In this document: piece by piece, positions 17,289 to 25,343 of the stretch
How the letters are laid out: the number at the start of each line of letters is the position of its first letter
Position numbering within the stretch: position 1 is the first letter of the stretch
Assembly: GCF_000220985.1 (NCBI RefSeq)
Contig: NZ_AFRW01000136.1
Location: forward strand, 1 to 64,000
Reading direction: 5' to 3'
DNA from: Nesterenkonia sp. F
GTDB taxonomy: Bacteria > Actinomycetota > Actinomycetes > Actinomycetales > Micrococcaceae
DNA length: 64,000 bases
Translations under genes and position numbers: made by a program
The notes under the pieces: generated by a model
What the model saw: the letters and a program-made list of their open reading frames with translations, nothing else
Told to the model about the DNA's origin: nothing
Database searches by the model: none

Positions 17289-18332
17289 TCACCGGTGCCG
17301 CAGCGGCGCCGTCGCCAGCTCGGCGATGCCCTCGTGCGGGTCGACGGTGGCCTCGAATCCCAGCTCCGCCCGGGCGGCCTCCGGCGAAGCGGTCACATGC
17401 CGGACGTCGAAAGCCCGGTGCTCGCCGGTGATCACCGGCTCCGGCCCGCCCATCACGGCGGCGAGCCGGCGGGCCATGTCACCGATGGTGCAGGGGCGCC
17501 CGGAGCAGACGTTGTAGGCGCTGACCCCGACCGGTCGGGAGCCGACCGCCTCGATCGCGGCGAGGTTGGCCCGGGCGATGTCGGCCACGTGGACGAAGTC
17601 GCGCCGCTGCTCCCCGTCCTCGAGGACCCGCGGCGGCTTCCCGTGCTCGAGCGCCGAACGGAAGATGGCGGCCACGCCGGAGTAGGGGGTGTCCGCCGGC
17701 ATGCCGGGGCCGTAGGCGTTGTGGTACCTCAGCGCGATCGCGCGGGCGGACTCCAGCGTGCACCAGGAGGCGGCATAGTGCTCCTGCGCGATCTTCGAGG
17801 CGGCGTAGCCGGACCGCGGGGCGAAGGGCGCGTCCTCCGCGACCGGTCTCGGCTCGACGCCGTCGCCGCAGCGTGGGCACCGCGGGTCGAAGAGTCCCCG
17901 CGCCAGGTCGTCCTCCCGCCGCGGCGCCGGCGGCACGTCGCCGTCGCGGGCGCAGGTGTACCGCCCCTCGCCGTAGACCACCACCGACGACGCCAGCACC
18001 AGCTGCTTCGTGCCGGCGCGGGCCATCGCCGCCAACAGGGTCGCCGTGCCGAGATCGTTGTGCGCCGCATATCCGGGCAGGTCCTGGGCGTCGACGCCGT
18101 TGCCCACGGTGGCGGCCTGGTGACACACCAGGTCCACTGTCGGCAGCAGTCGATCCAGCAGGTCCGGGTCGCGGACGTCCCCGGCGACGACGCCGTCAGG
18201 GGTCGTCGAACCCTCGCCGTGGGCCTGCGGCAGCAGCGCGTCGACGCCGACGACCTCGTGGCCGGCCTCCCTCGCCACCTGTGCGATATGGCCTCCGATG
18301 AAACCGGCGGCACCCGTCAGCAGCACCTTCAT
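17289..18332 (-). CDS. NAD-dependent sugar epimerase/dehydratase with CxxC insertion
   Basis: A 347-residue extended short-chain dehydrogenase. The N-terminal Rossmann motif is LLTGAAGFIGGHIAQ, the substrate loop SSVVVYGEG, and the catalytic Tyr-Lys pair is in GYAASKIAQEHY. RYHNAYGPGMP and DFVHVADIARA are typical of nucleotide-sugar 4-epimerases/dehydratases. Unusually, a Cys-containing insertion follows the SSVVVYG motif (CARDGD, then PRCPRCGDG), which could bind zinc. It is the last gene of the ATGA-coupled operon; its ATG overlaps the MTA phosphorylase stop. The nucleotide-sugar substrate is not known. Confidence 0.85.
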   Translation of the reverse strand: MKVLLTGAAGFIGGHIAQVAREAGHEVVGVDALLPQAHGEGSTTPDGVVAGDVRDPDLLDRLLPTVDLVCHQAATVGNGVDAQDLPGYAAHNDLGTATLLAAMARAGTKQLVLASSVVVYGEGRYTCARDGDVPPAPRREDDLARGLFDPRCPRCGDGVEPRPVAEDAPFAPRSGYAASKIAQEHYAASWCTLESARAIALRYHNAYGPGMPADTPYSGVAAIFRSALEHGKPPRVLEDGEQRRDFVHVADIARANLAAIEAVGSRPVGVSAYNVCSGRPCTIGDMARRLAAVMGGPEPVITGEHRAFDVRHVTASPEAARAELGFEATVDPHEGIAELATAPLRHR

Positions 18333-19156
18333 GGCAGCTCCAGCGGCGGGTTCATGCCCGCCAGCGCCTCGGAGCAGTCGCAGTTCCGCTCTGCGGCGAG
18401 GGCGGAGACCACCGTGTGCAGCCGCTGCTTCAGCATGTCGGTGTGCTCGGCGAACACCCGGAAGACCTGCTCCTGGTCCACCGCACGCTCGGCGTCGATG
18501 CCGGCGTCCAGGTCGGTCACCAGGGCTGCCGCCGCATAGCACAGTTCCAGCTCCCGGGCCAGCGTCGCCTCGGGCTGCCCGGTCATGTTCACCAGGTCCC
18601 AACCCTGCCTCGCGTACCACTGCGACTCCGCGCGCGTGGAGAACCGCGGGCCGTCGATCACCACCATGGTTCCTCCGTCGACGGGCGGCTCGGCGCCATA
18701 GGGCGGCCCGTCCGCCGATCCCTCCAGCAGTGCCGCGCGCAGCCGGGGGCAGTAGGGGTCGGCGAAGGAGACGTGGCAGGCACCCTCGTGGAAGTAGGTC
18801 TGCTCGCGGCGGCTGGTCCGGTCCACCAGCTGGTCCGGGACCACCAGCGACCCCGGGCCGAGTCTGTCGTGGAGCCCGCCGACCGCGCACGGTGCGAGCA
18901 CCTGGCGCACTCCCAAGCTGCGCAGCGCCCACAGGTTCGCGCGGTAGTTCACCCGATGGGCGGGGAACTCGTGGTGCCGCCCATGGCGCGGCAGGAACGC
19001 CACGGTGCGACGCTCCGCCCCGGAGGCCACGGTGCCCACCGCGATGGAGGCCGACGGTGCGCCGAAGGGCGTCTCCACGTCGATCTCCTGCGGATCCTCC
19101 AGGAACGTGTAGAACCCGGATCCCCCGATGACGGCGATGTCCGGCGATGTGCTCAT
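18329..19156 (-). CDS. S-methyl-5'-thioadenosine phosphorylase (or related)
   Basis: A 275-residue PNP-family phosphorylase. The N-terminus IAVIGGSGFYTFL, phosphate motif PRHGRHHEFPAHRVNYRANL, SAM-related motif MTGQPEATLARELELCY and the DxD of VTDLDAG are those of MTA phosphorylases, where the Asp pair favours 6-amino purines over inosine. Reaction: MTA plus phosphate gives adenine and methylthioribose-1-P. The start at 19156 has AGAGGTGAG upstream. It is coupled by ATGA on both sides. Being in a glycosyltransferase/methyltransferase operon rather than a methionine-salvage operon suggests a dedicated role on MTA or a 5'-modified adenosine intermediate (inference). Confidence 0.88.
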   Translation of the reverse strand: MSTSPDIAVIGGSGFYTFLEDPQEIDVETPFGAPSASIAVGTVASGAERRTVAFLPRHGRHHEFPAHRVNYRANLWALRSLGVRQVLAPCAVGGLHDRLGPGSLVVPDQLVDRTSRREQTYFHEGACHVSFADPYCPRLRAALLEGSADGPPYGAEPPVDGGTMVVIDGPRFSTRAESQWYARQGWDLVNMTGQPEATLARELELCYAAAALVTDLDAGIDAERAVDQEQVFRVFAEHTDMLKQRLHTVVSALAAERNCDCSEALAGMNPPLELP

Positions 19157-19260
19157 CGTCTCACCTCTCTCCATGCACTCTTCCGGGCACCGCGTCGTGC
19201 CCGTGCGTCGTCGTCCCGCCCTCTCGCTCTCCCCGTGTCCTCCGCTTTCCGGAGAATCAT
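19153..19260 (-). CDS. Putative 35-aa Arg-rich protein coupled on both sides
   Basis: A short frame from the ATG at 19260 to the TGA at 19153. Its ATG overlaps the stop of the methyltransferase (ATGA), and its own stop overlaps the ATG of the MTA phosphorylase (ATGA). This keeps the chain of four-base overlaps in the operon unbroken. The peptide (starts MILRKAEDTGRARGRDDD) is strongly basic, with 12 Arg in 35 residues. It could be a real small protein or a purely coupling frame that carries ribosomes across the 100-bp gap. No family is recognised. Confidence 0.45.
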   Translation of the reverse strand: MILRKAEDTGRARGRDDDARARRGARKSAWREVRR

Positions 19261-19910
19261 GAGACCGTTCCTCGCCTCAACCGTGCCATGTGCCGCCCCT
19301 GGAACCGGTGGATCTCGCACTCCTGGAATCCGGCGGAGGCGGCGACGTCGGCGACGGCGTCCGCGCCCACCCAGGTCCAGGCGAAGGCCTCGGTGAGTCG
19401 TCCCTGCACGCGCAGCCTGACGGTGTCGTGGACGACGCCGGTGCCCGGCCCCTCGATCTCGACCAGAGCAGAGCCGTCGGAGCTCATCAGCCGACGGAGA
19501 CGCCGGAGCAGCCGGACCGGGTCGCCGCCGATGCCGATGTTGCCGTCGACCAGCAGCGCCTCCCGCCAGGTCCCCTCCGAGGGGACGTCGTCGAAGATGT
19601 CCTGGCGCACGGCATCGGCGCCCCGCTCTCCGGCCAGCCTGATCGCCGCCCGGGAGATGTCGATCCCCAGGGCCCGGATGCCGCGGCCCTTCAAAGCCTG
19701 CGTCACCCGGCCGACCCCGCAGCCGACGTCCAGCGCGGGACCGGTGCACCAGTCCACGAAGAGGGCGTGGTCGGCCGCGTCGGGGGCGCACATCCATCGC
19801 TGGACGTCCATGGGGATCGCCGTGCCGTCGGACCCGATCACTTCACAGTCGTGTCCGGAGAGCACCGCGTCCCAGGCGGTCAGTGGCTGCATGTTCATCA
19901 GATCGGTCAT
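19257..19910 (-). CDS. Class I SAM-dependent methyltransferase
   Basis: A 217-residue methyltransferase. SAM-binding motif I is ALDVGCGVGRVTQAL (about residues 60-75), followed by ALGIDISRAAIRLAGERG with the ribose-binding acidic residue, and VRQDIFDDVP. The N-terminus (MTDLMNMQPLTAWDAVLSG) and C-terminus (GFQECEIHRFQGRHMARL) give no substrate clue. It overlaps the DUF2064 gene upstream and the small basic frame downstream, both by ATGA. In the operon it probably methylates a glycosylated or phosphosugar intermediate (inference). Confidence 0.82.
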   Translation of the reverse strand: MTDLMNMQPLTAWDAVLSGHDCEVIGSDGTAIPMDVQRWMCAPDAADHALFVDWCTGPALDVGCGVGRVTQALKGRGIRALGIDISRAAIRLAGERGADAVRQDIFDDVPSEGTWREALLVDGNIGIGGDPVRLLRRLRRLMSSDGSALVEIEGPGTGVVHDTVRLRVQGRLTEAFAWTWVGADAVADVAASAGFQECEIHRFQGRHMARLRRGTVS

Positions 19911-20584
19911 GGGCGCGGTCCTGCCTGCTCGTGGCCAGGCGTGCGGGAGACCTCGGCGGCGAAGCGTCCGCCGGGCCGCAGGGCGGCCACGGCGAGGGCG
20001 TCGGTCCAGGTGTCGACGTCGGCGAGGGTCGGGACGCGGCCGACGCGCGCGCCGGAGCGTTCCAGGGCGGCTGCGGTCTGCGTCCCGGTGTCCGGTCGCG
20101 ACATGGTCACCTCCGTCAGGCATCGCGTCCATCCCGGCTCCCGGACCCCCAGCACCCACCAGCCGCCGTCCTCGGCGGGTCCCAGGGCGGCGTCGTGGTC
20201 CTCCAAGGGGGCGGCGGCCCGCCGCAGGTCGTCGACGGAGACCTGCGGCGTGTCCATGCCGATCTGGACCACTCCGCGGCCGGCGTCGGCGTCGTGGTGG
20301 GCCGCGATCAGCCGGGAGGCGAAGTCCTCGCCGCGCTGCGCGACGATCCGGTGCCGGGCGCAGACGGCGGCGATCTCCTCGGTGCGGTCGGCGTCCCCCA
20401 GCTCGCCGGTCATCGCGACGACCAGCGGCCAGCCGAGGGCCTCGGCGGTCTCGAGGGTGTCGAGCAGGGCCGCGGCGGCCAGCCGGGCCGCGGCCCCGTG
20501 GCCGACCGTGGCGCCCAGCCGGGACTTGGCCCGCCCCGGGGCGGGAGCCCGGGCGACCACCAGCAGAGTCGGGTCGTCGCTCAT
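19907..20584 (-). CDS. DUF2064 / TIGR04282-like nucleotidyl- or glycosyltransferase
   Basis: A 225-residue protein with a GT-A-like Rossmann fold. Visible motifs are LLVVARAPAPGRAKSRLGA at the N-terminus (a nucleotide-binding loop resembling NTP transferases), QIGMDTPQV (metal-binding Asp) and LGPAEDGGWWVLGVREP, the hallmark of the DUF2064 family. Members often sit beside a GT2 enzyme and a methyltransferase, as here. The reaction is not established. It overlaps genes on both sides by ATGA. Confidence 0.82.
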   Translation of the reverse strand: MSDDPTLLVVARAPAPGRAKSRLGATVGHGAAARLAAAALLDTLETAEALGWPLVVAMTGELGDADRTEEIAAVCARHRIVAQRGEDFASRLIAAHHDADAGRGVVQIGMDTPQVSVDDLRRAAAPLEDHDAALGPAEDGGWWVLGVREPGWTRCLTEVTMSRPDTGTQTAAALERSGARVGRVPTLADVDTWTDALAVAALRPGGRFAAEVSRTPGHEQAGPRP

Positions 20585-21258
20585 GACAGCACCTTGGCGA
20601 AGTCGACGAGCACCCGGGCGGTGCCCCTGACCGATCCGGACACCTTGGACCGGGTGCCGCGGGCCCGCCGGGAATAGGCGATGTCCTGCTCATGGACGGT
20701 CCAGCCGGCGCGGGCGGCCCGGATCATCAGCTCCAGCGGATAGCCGAATCGTCGGTCGGCGATCTCCAGGGCGAGCAGGTCCTCGCGCCGGCAGACCCGC
20801 AGGGGAGCCAGATCGTGGATCCCGAAGCCGCTGCGCCGGCGGATCAGCCAGGCCAGCATGGCGGTCCCCGCGCGGGCATGCCAGGGCCAGACGCCGCGCC
20901 CGGCGGGCCTCCGCCGTCCCACCGCCATGGTGGCGTCGCCGCGGGAGACGACCGCGGCCAGCGCGGCGAGTTCGGTCGGATCCATGGACCCGTCGCCGTC
21001 GATCACGGCGACCAGCGGCGCCGCGGCCGCGAGGACTCCGGCATGGACCGCGGCGCCGTAGCCGGGGACGCCCTCGTGCACCACGGAGGCGCCCAGGCCC
21101 CGGGCGACCTCGGCGGTGTCGTCGGTCGACCCGTTGTCCACGACGATCACGTCCATGCCCTCCGGCACGCGGGCCAGCACGGCGGGCAGTGCGGGGGCCT
21201 CGTTCCGGCAGGGAACGATCACATCGCACGTCGGAGGATCCGTCATCGGGCCGTCCAT
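20581..21258 (-). CDS. Family 2 glycosyltransferase
   Basis: A 225-residue GT2 enzyme, DPM1/dolichol-phosphate-hexose synthase-like. Motifs are VIVPCRNEAPALPAVL, IVVDNGSTDDT, VAVIDGDGSMDP (the DxD metal site) and a C-terminal basic region (YSRRARGTRSKVSGS). No transmembrane tail is present, so it is a soluble or peripheral enzyme. It starts at ATG 21258 or 21246; no ribosome site precedes either, consistent with a leaderless message. First gene of the minus-strand operon, divergent from the GT-C-like membrane protein across only 33 bp. Confidence 0.85.
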   Translation of the reverse strand: MDGPMTDPPTCDVIVPCRNEAPALPAVLARVPEGMDVIVVDNGSTDDTAEVARGLGASVVHEGVPGYGAAVHAGVLAAAAPLVAVIDGDGSMDPTELAALAAVVSRGDATMAVGRRRPAGRGVWPWHARAGTAMLAWLIRRRSGFGIHDLAPLRVCRREDLLALEIADRRFGYPLELMIRAARAGWTVHEQDIAYSRRARGTRSKVSGSVRGTARVLVDFAKVLS

Positions 21259-21291
21259 GGACTGATGTTATCAGCGGGGTAGCATGTGGTG

Positions 21292-22650
21292 ATGGCTGAC
21301 CCCGCACCGCAGTCGGCGCGCCTGACCGGGATCAAGGCTGTGTCCAGCGTCCTCGCAGGTGTCGCACTGGTCGCCGCCGCCATCATCTGGCCGCGGGCAT
21401 CGGGGACGGACGTCGCGACGGGCAAAGCGGTGTTCGACGACTGGACCCCGTTGAAGGCGGCGTGGGAGCCGGAGCTGACGGCCACCCTGCTGCCGCCGGT
21501 GGGGGTGGCGGTCCTCGGACTCCTGTGCTGGGGGCGCGTCAGCCGTCGGCTGGCCTGGGCCCCGTTCCTGCTGCTGACGTTCGCCGGGTCGTGGCTGTGG
21601 ACGGCCTCGTTGGGACACGTCGGCGGCGCCGAGAGCCTCGGCAAGGTCTTCGGGCGGGACAGCGAGTACTTCGTGGGCGCCAAGGAGGTCTCCTCCGTCC
21701 CGGAGTTCCTCTCCGGATTCATCGACCGCATCCCGCTGCACGCGACGGACAACTGGCCCGTCCACATCGCCGGACACCCCCCGGCGGCGACGATGTTCTT
21801 CATCCTGCTGGACCGGCTGGGCATCCAGGATCCCTACGTCGCCGGGATCATCGTGATGAGCCTGGGCTGCACGGCGGTGGTCGCGGTCCTGCTCACCCTG
21901 CGGACGCTGGGCTCCGAACGGATGGCCCGGCGCGCCGCGCCCTGGCTGGTGGCGGCGCCGTCGTGGATCTGGATGGGCGTCTCGGGCGATGCGCTCTTCG
22001 CAGCGGCGGGCGCCTGGGGGCTGGCGCTCCTGGCGCTCGCCGCCACGGCCGGAGGTCGCATGCGCCTGGTGGGGTGCGGCGTCGCGGCCGGGCTGGTGCT
22101 CGGTCTCTGCGTCCATCTGTCCTACGGGCTGGTGCTGTTGGGTGTCCTGGCTCTCGCGGTGCTGTTCCTGGGCCGGCGGTGGTGGGCACTCCCCTGGACC
22201 GCGGGCGCCGCGCTGTTGGTCGCCGGGGCGTTCTCGCTGGCCGGTTTCAGCTGGTGGGAGGCCTACCCGGTGCTGGTCACGCGCTACTACGACGGCATCC
22301 AGACCGAGCGGCCCTACGGGTACTGGGTGTGGGCCAATCTGGGCGTCTGGACCTTCACTGTGGGCCTGGCGACGTGGGCCTCGTTCCCCCGCGCCGTCGC
22401 CGAGCTGCGCCGGCGCACGAGTGGGGAGCGGTTCGTGGTCGCAGTGCTGGGCTGCGCGGGGCTGGCGGCGATCCTGCTGGCCACGCTCTCCGGGATGAGC
22501 AAGGGGGAGGTCGAGCGGATCTGGTTGCCGTTCACCCTCTGGGTCCTGATCCTGCCGGCGATGCTGCCCGTGCACTGGCACCGACCGCTGATCGCGAGCC
22601 AGATGGCGACCGCGATCGTCGTCGAGCTCCTCTGGACGACCCAGTGGTGA
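21292..22650 (+). CDS. Multi-spanning GT-C-like membrane protein
   Basis: A 452-residue protein with about eleven hydrophobic helices. A large loop after helix 3 contains RDSEYFVGAKEV, then a segment with NWPVHIAGHPPAATMFF, reminiscent of the HPP loop in lipid-phosphate-sugar-dependent GT-C glycosyltransferases. TAGCAT (21282-21287) lies six bases before ATG 21292, a typical leaderless start; in-frame GTGs at 21286 and 21289 are possible. It shares a 33-bp divergent promoter region with the GT2 operon, so it probably belongs to the same pathway, perhaps transferring the sugar outside the membrane (inference). Confidence 0.75.
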   Translation: MADPAPQSARLTGIKAVSSVLAGVALVAAAIIWPRASGTDVATGKAVFDDWTPLKAAWEPELTATLLPPVGVAVLGLLCWGRVSRRLAWAPFLLLTFAGSWLWTASLGHVGGAESLGKVFGRDSEYFVGAKEVSSVPEFLSGFIDRIPLHATDNWPVHIAGHPPAATMFFILLDRLGIQDPYVAGIIVMSLGCTAVVAVLLTLRTLGSERMARRAAPWLVAAPSWIWMGVSGDALFAAAGAWGLALLALAATAGGRMRLVGCGVAAGLVLGLCVHLSYGLVLLGVLALAVLFLGRRWWALPWTAGAALLVAGAFSLAGFSWWEAYPVLVTRYYDGIQTERPYGYWVWANLGVWTFTVGLATWASFPRAVAELRRRTSGERFVVAVLGCAGLAAILLATLSGMSKGEVERIWLPFTLWVLILPAMLPVHWHRPLIASQMATAIVVELLWTTQW

Positions 22651-22683
22651 CCAGTCCTTCCCGATGTCTCTCCGCCCTGTACT

Positions 22684-22759
22684 GAGTGGCCATCCCTGAC
22701 GGCTTCTGCGGGGGATGAATCGTTCTAGCCGGGCGATTCGTCGTCAGAAGTGGCCGCTC
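22684..22759. repeat. 76-bp palindromic repeat, family A copy 2
   Basis: It begins GAGTGGCCA and ends TGGCCGCTC, exactly 76 bp like copies 1 and 3. It shares TGACGGCTTCTGC and GGATGAATCGTTC with copy 1, but its inner right arm has drifted (less perfect stem). It lies between the GT-C-like gene and pirin. Confidence 0.82.
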
Positions 22760-22824
22760 AGTGCTGGCGGGGGCTCTCCGCTAGGCTGGCCGCACCAGGC
22801 ACGACGCCGACGTCGGAGGTCAGC

Positions 22825-24051
22825 ATGAGCAACACGGAACCGCGTCCCGCCGAGCAGGTCTGCGTCAACGGGCCGCAGGATCCGACGCCGCCGCCCGGCG
22901 CCCCGGACGCCCCGGCCGACCCCGCGTCCGTCGAGGACCGCTCCGCCTCCGGGCTGCGCGACGGCGTCACCCGCACCGCCGCCGGCGTCGAGCTGCTCGA
23001 GCCGCGCGACGTCCCGCTCGGCGGCCCGAGGGCGATGACCGTGCGTCGCACGCTGCCGCAGCGCGCCCGGTCGCTGGTCGGCGCCTGGTGCTTCCTGGAC
23101 TTCTACGGTCCCGACGACCTCTCCGTCTCCACGCCGATGCGCGTCCCGCGCCATCCGCACACCGGCCTGGCCACCGTCTCCTGGCTCTTCTCCGGTCGCA
23201 TCGACCACATCGACTCCGCTGGCAACTGGGCCACCGTCCGGCCCGGCGAGGTCGCGCTGATGACCGCCGGCCGCGGCATCACCCACTCGGAGTACTCCAG
23301 CGTCGACACCACCACCCTGCACGGCGCCCAGCTCTGGTACGCGCTGCCCGAGGAGCACCGCTTCACGACGCCGCGACTGGACTCCCGGCCGGCGGAGGTC
23401 GCCTCCGGCGACGGGTGGCGGGCGACGGTCTTCCTCGGCGAGCTGCTCGGCGTGCGCTCGCCGGTGCCGACTCCCGTCCCGCTCACCGGCGCCGAGCTGC
23501 GCCTGGAGCCCGGCGCGGAGCTGGAGATCGAGGTCCCGGCCGAGCATGAGCATGCGCTGCTGCACGTCTCCGGCGCAGTGGCCCTCGACGGCGTCGACGT
23601 CGCCGCCGACCACCTGGCCGTCGTCGACGTCGGCCGCGAGCGGCTGCGGATCACCGCCGGGGAGGAGCCGGTCATCGCGCTGCTGCTCGGCGGCGAGCCG
23701 CTGGGCGAGCAGATCGTGATGTGGTGGAACTTCGTCGGCCGCTCGCATGAGGAGATCGCCGCCTATCGCGCCGCGTACCAGGCCGAGATGGGCTTCGAGG
23801 CCCCGGAGGAGGGCTCGCCGCTGCGGCGGGCGCCGGGCACGCTCGGCGTCGCCGACGACGGCGGCCGCGACGGAGCCGACGGCGGCGTCGCCCTGGGCGA
23901 GCCGGTCCACGGGGCGCTGCGCGACGCGCTCGCCGGGTCCGCCTACGCCGACGGCCGCGCGTTCCCGCAGTTCGGCGACTTCCCGCCCGGCCAGGAGGCT
24001 CCGCTGCCGGCGCCGGAGCTGCCCGGCGTGCGCATGCGCCCGCGCGGCTGA
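22825..24051 (+). CDS. Pirin family protein
   Basis: A 408-residue bicupin of the pirin family. The metal site of the N-terminal cupin is seen in PRHPHTGLATVSWLFSGR (HxH) and in RGITHSEYS (third His and Glu). VGAWCFLDFYGPDD is also conserved. It carries a Pro/Ala-rich N-terminal extension of about 45 residues and a long charged tail. The ATG follows GGAGGT; TAGGCT (22782) is a possible -10. Pirins act as quercetinases or metal-dependent redox sensors; the role here is unknown. The preceding 76-bp palindrome probably insulates it from the gene upstream. Confidence 0.88.
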   Translation: MSNTEPRPAEQVCVNGPQDPTPPPGAPDAPADPASVEDRSASGLRDGVTRTAAGVELLEPRDVPLGGPRAMTVRRTLPQRARSLVGAWCFLDFYGPDDLSVSTPMRVPRHPHTGLATVSWLFSGRIDHIDSAGNWATVRPGEVALMTAGRGITHSEYSSVDTTTLHGAQLWYALPEEHRFTTPRLDSRPAEVASGDGWRATVFLGELLGVRSPVPTPVPLTGAELRLEPGAELEIEVPAEHEHALLHVSGAVALDGVDVAADHLAVVDVGRERLRITAGEEPVIALLLGGEPLGEQIVMWWNFVGRSHEEIAAYRAAYQAEMGFEAPEEGSPLRRAPGTLGVADDGGRDGADGGVALGEPVHGALRDALAGSAYADGRAFPQFGDFPPGQEAPLPAPELPGVRMRPRG

Positions 24052-24136
24052 GCCGGAGCGAGTGTCGGTGCCCCGACGGCACCGCGATTCCGGTTGCGGA
24101 CCGGATCCGTCCGCGTGGTCGGTCAGACTCAGACAC

Positions 24137-24577
24137 ATGACCACGACGACGTCGCGCCGGACTGTGGCGCAGAAGATGGGGATCGCTCGTGGAGCACGAG
24201 CCTATATCGCGGGAGCCCCCGCCTCGGCAGTGGCGGCCATGGAGCTGCCGGAGATCGACGTGGATCCCGAGCTGCGGGGCGAGTTCGACTATGTCCACCT
24301 CTTCGTGACGCGCCGGGAGGATATGGGGGCGCGCTTCGGCGCTGGGCGGGACCACCTGCGTCCGGGTGGGATGCTCTGGGTCTCCTGGCCCAAGGGCGGT
24401 CGTCTCGACACTGACCTGACGATGAAGACCGTCATCGCCGTCGGCTATGAGCTCTCCATGGTCGAGAGCACCTGCCTGCGCATCGACGACGTCTGGGCCG
24501 GGCTGAAGTTCACCCGCCCCAAGCCGGGGAAGCGATACGCCAACAGCTACGGCACCCTGCCCGGCCAGCAGGGCTGA
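24137..24577 (+). CDS. DUF3052 family protein
   Basis: A 146-residue protein of the actinobacterial DUF3052 type. The telling segment is the C-terminal half: LRPGGMLWVSWPKGGR, DTDLTMKTVIAVG and CLRIDDVWAGLKFTRPK. This family often occurs as a short cytoplasmic protein of unknown function with a Rossmann-like profile. Its ATG lies 86 bp after pirin; no clear ribosome site is seen. It is followed by an FMN reductase gene with its own promoter (TAGTCT at 24632). Confidence 0.8.
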   Translation: MTTTTSRRTVAQKMGIARGARAYIAGAPASAVAAMELPEIDVDPELRGEFDYVHLFVTRREDMGARFGAGRDHLRPGGMLWVSWPKGGRLDTDLTMKTVIAVGYELSMVESTCLRIDDVWAGLKFTRPKPGKRYANSYGTLPGQQG

Positions 24578-24671
24578 CGGCCTCCGCTCGGCGCGCTTCG
24601 ACGCGTCCTCCGGCCCGCCCGAGGACGCCGGTAGTCTGGGCGCGCACGGTCCCGCAGATCGAAGGAGCACC

Positions 24672-25223
24672 ATGACCCGCATCGGTTACCTCATCGGCAG
24701 CTTCGCCGAGGACTCGCTCAATCGTCAGCTCGCCGAGGTGCTGGTCGGCGAGGCGCCCGAGCGCGCCGAGACCAGCGAGATCGACCTGCGACCGCTGCCG
24801 CTCTACGACCGCCACCTCGACGAGGACTTCCCCGCAGAGATGACCGCGTTCAAGGAGCAGGTCGCCGCCGTCGACGGGCTGCTGCTGGTCAGCCCGGAGC
24901 ACAACAAGGGCGTGCCGGCTCCGGTGAAGAACGCGATCGACATCCTCACGCGTCCGCCGAAGCAGGGGGTGCTCTCCGGTGTGCCGATGGGGATCGCGGG
25001 TGCCTCGCCGAGCCGCTTCGGCACGCTGAGCTCGCAGACGCAGCTGCGCGGAATGCTGCCGCAGCTCGGGGTGCCGCTGATGGGCACGCCGCAGATGACC
25101 GTCCAGGTCACCGAGGAGACCTTCGCCGAGGGGGCCGCCGGTGCCGAGCAGCTGCGCCGTCGGGCGGGGCACTACATGGAGGCGCTGACCGCCTGGATCG
25201 AGCAGCACGCCGCGCGCGGGTGA
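24672..25223 (+). CDS. NAD(P)H-dependent FMN reductase
   Basis: A 183-residue flavodoxin-fold reductase. The flavin phosphate loop near the N-terminus is IGSFAEDSLNRQLAEVL, and the second flavin motif is LLVSPEHNKGVPAPVKNAID, both of the NADPH-dependent FMN reductase family (azoreductase/chromate-reductase-like). AAGGAG precedes the ATG, with TAGTCT as a possible -10. The physiological substrate (quinone, azo compound or free FMN) cannot be deduced. The TetR gene at 25344 follows on the same strand and may be unrelated. Confidence 0.88.
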   Translation: MTRIGYLIGSFAEDSLNRQLAEVLVGEAPERAETSEIDLRPLPLYDRHLDEDFPAEMTAFKEQVAAVDGLLLVSPEHNKGVPAPVKNAIDILTRPPKQGVLSGVPMGIAGASPSRFGTLSSQTQLRGMLPQLGVPLMGTPQMTVQVTEETFAEGAAGAEQLRRRAGHYMEALTAWIEQHAARG

Positions 25224-25343
25224 TGCGCCGAGCGGCGCGTGACGGTGCGTGACATGCGGGTCCTGAGCCGACCGCTCCGACACGATCAGCCCACCGGAAC
25301 CGGACGGGTGTGTCCCATGTGATGTGTGCGGTAGCCTCGGACT

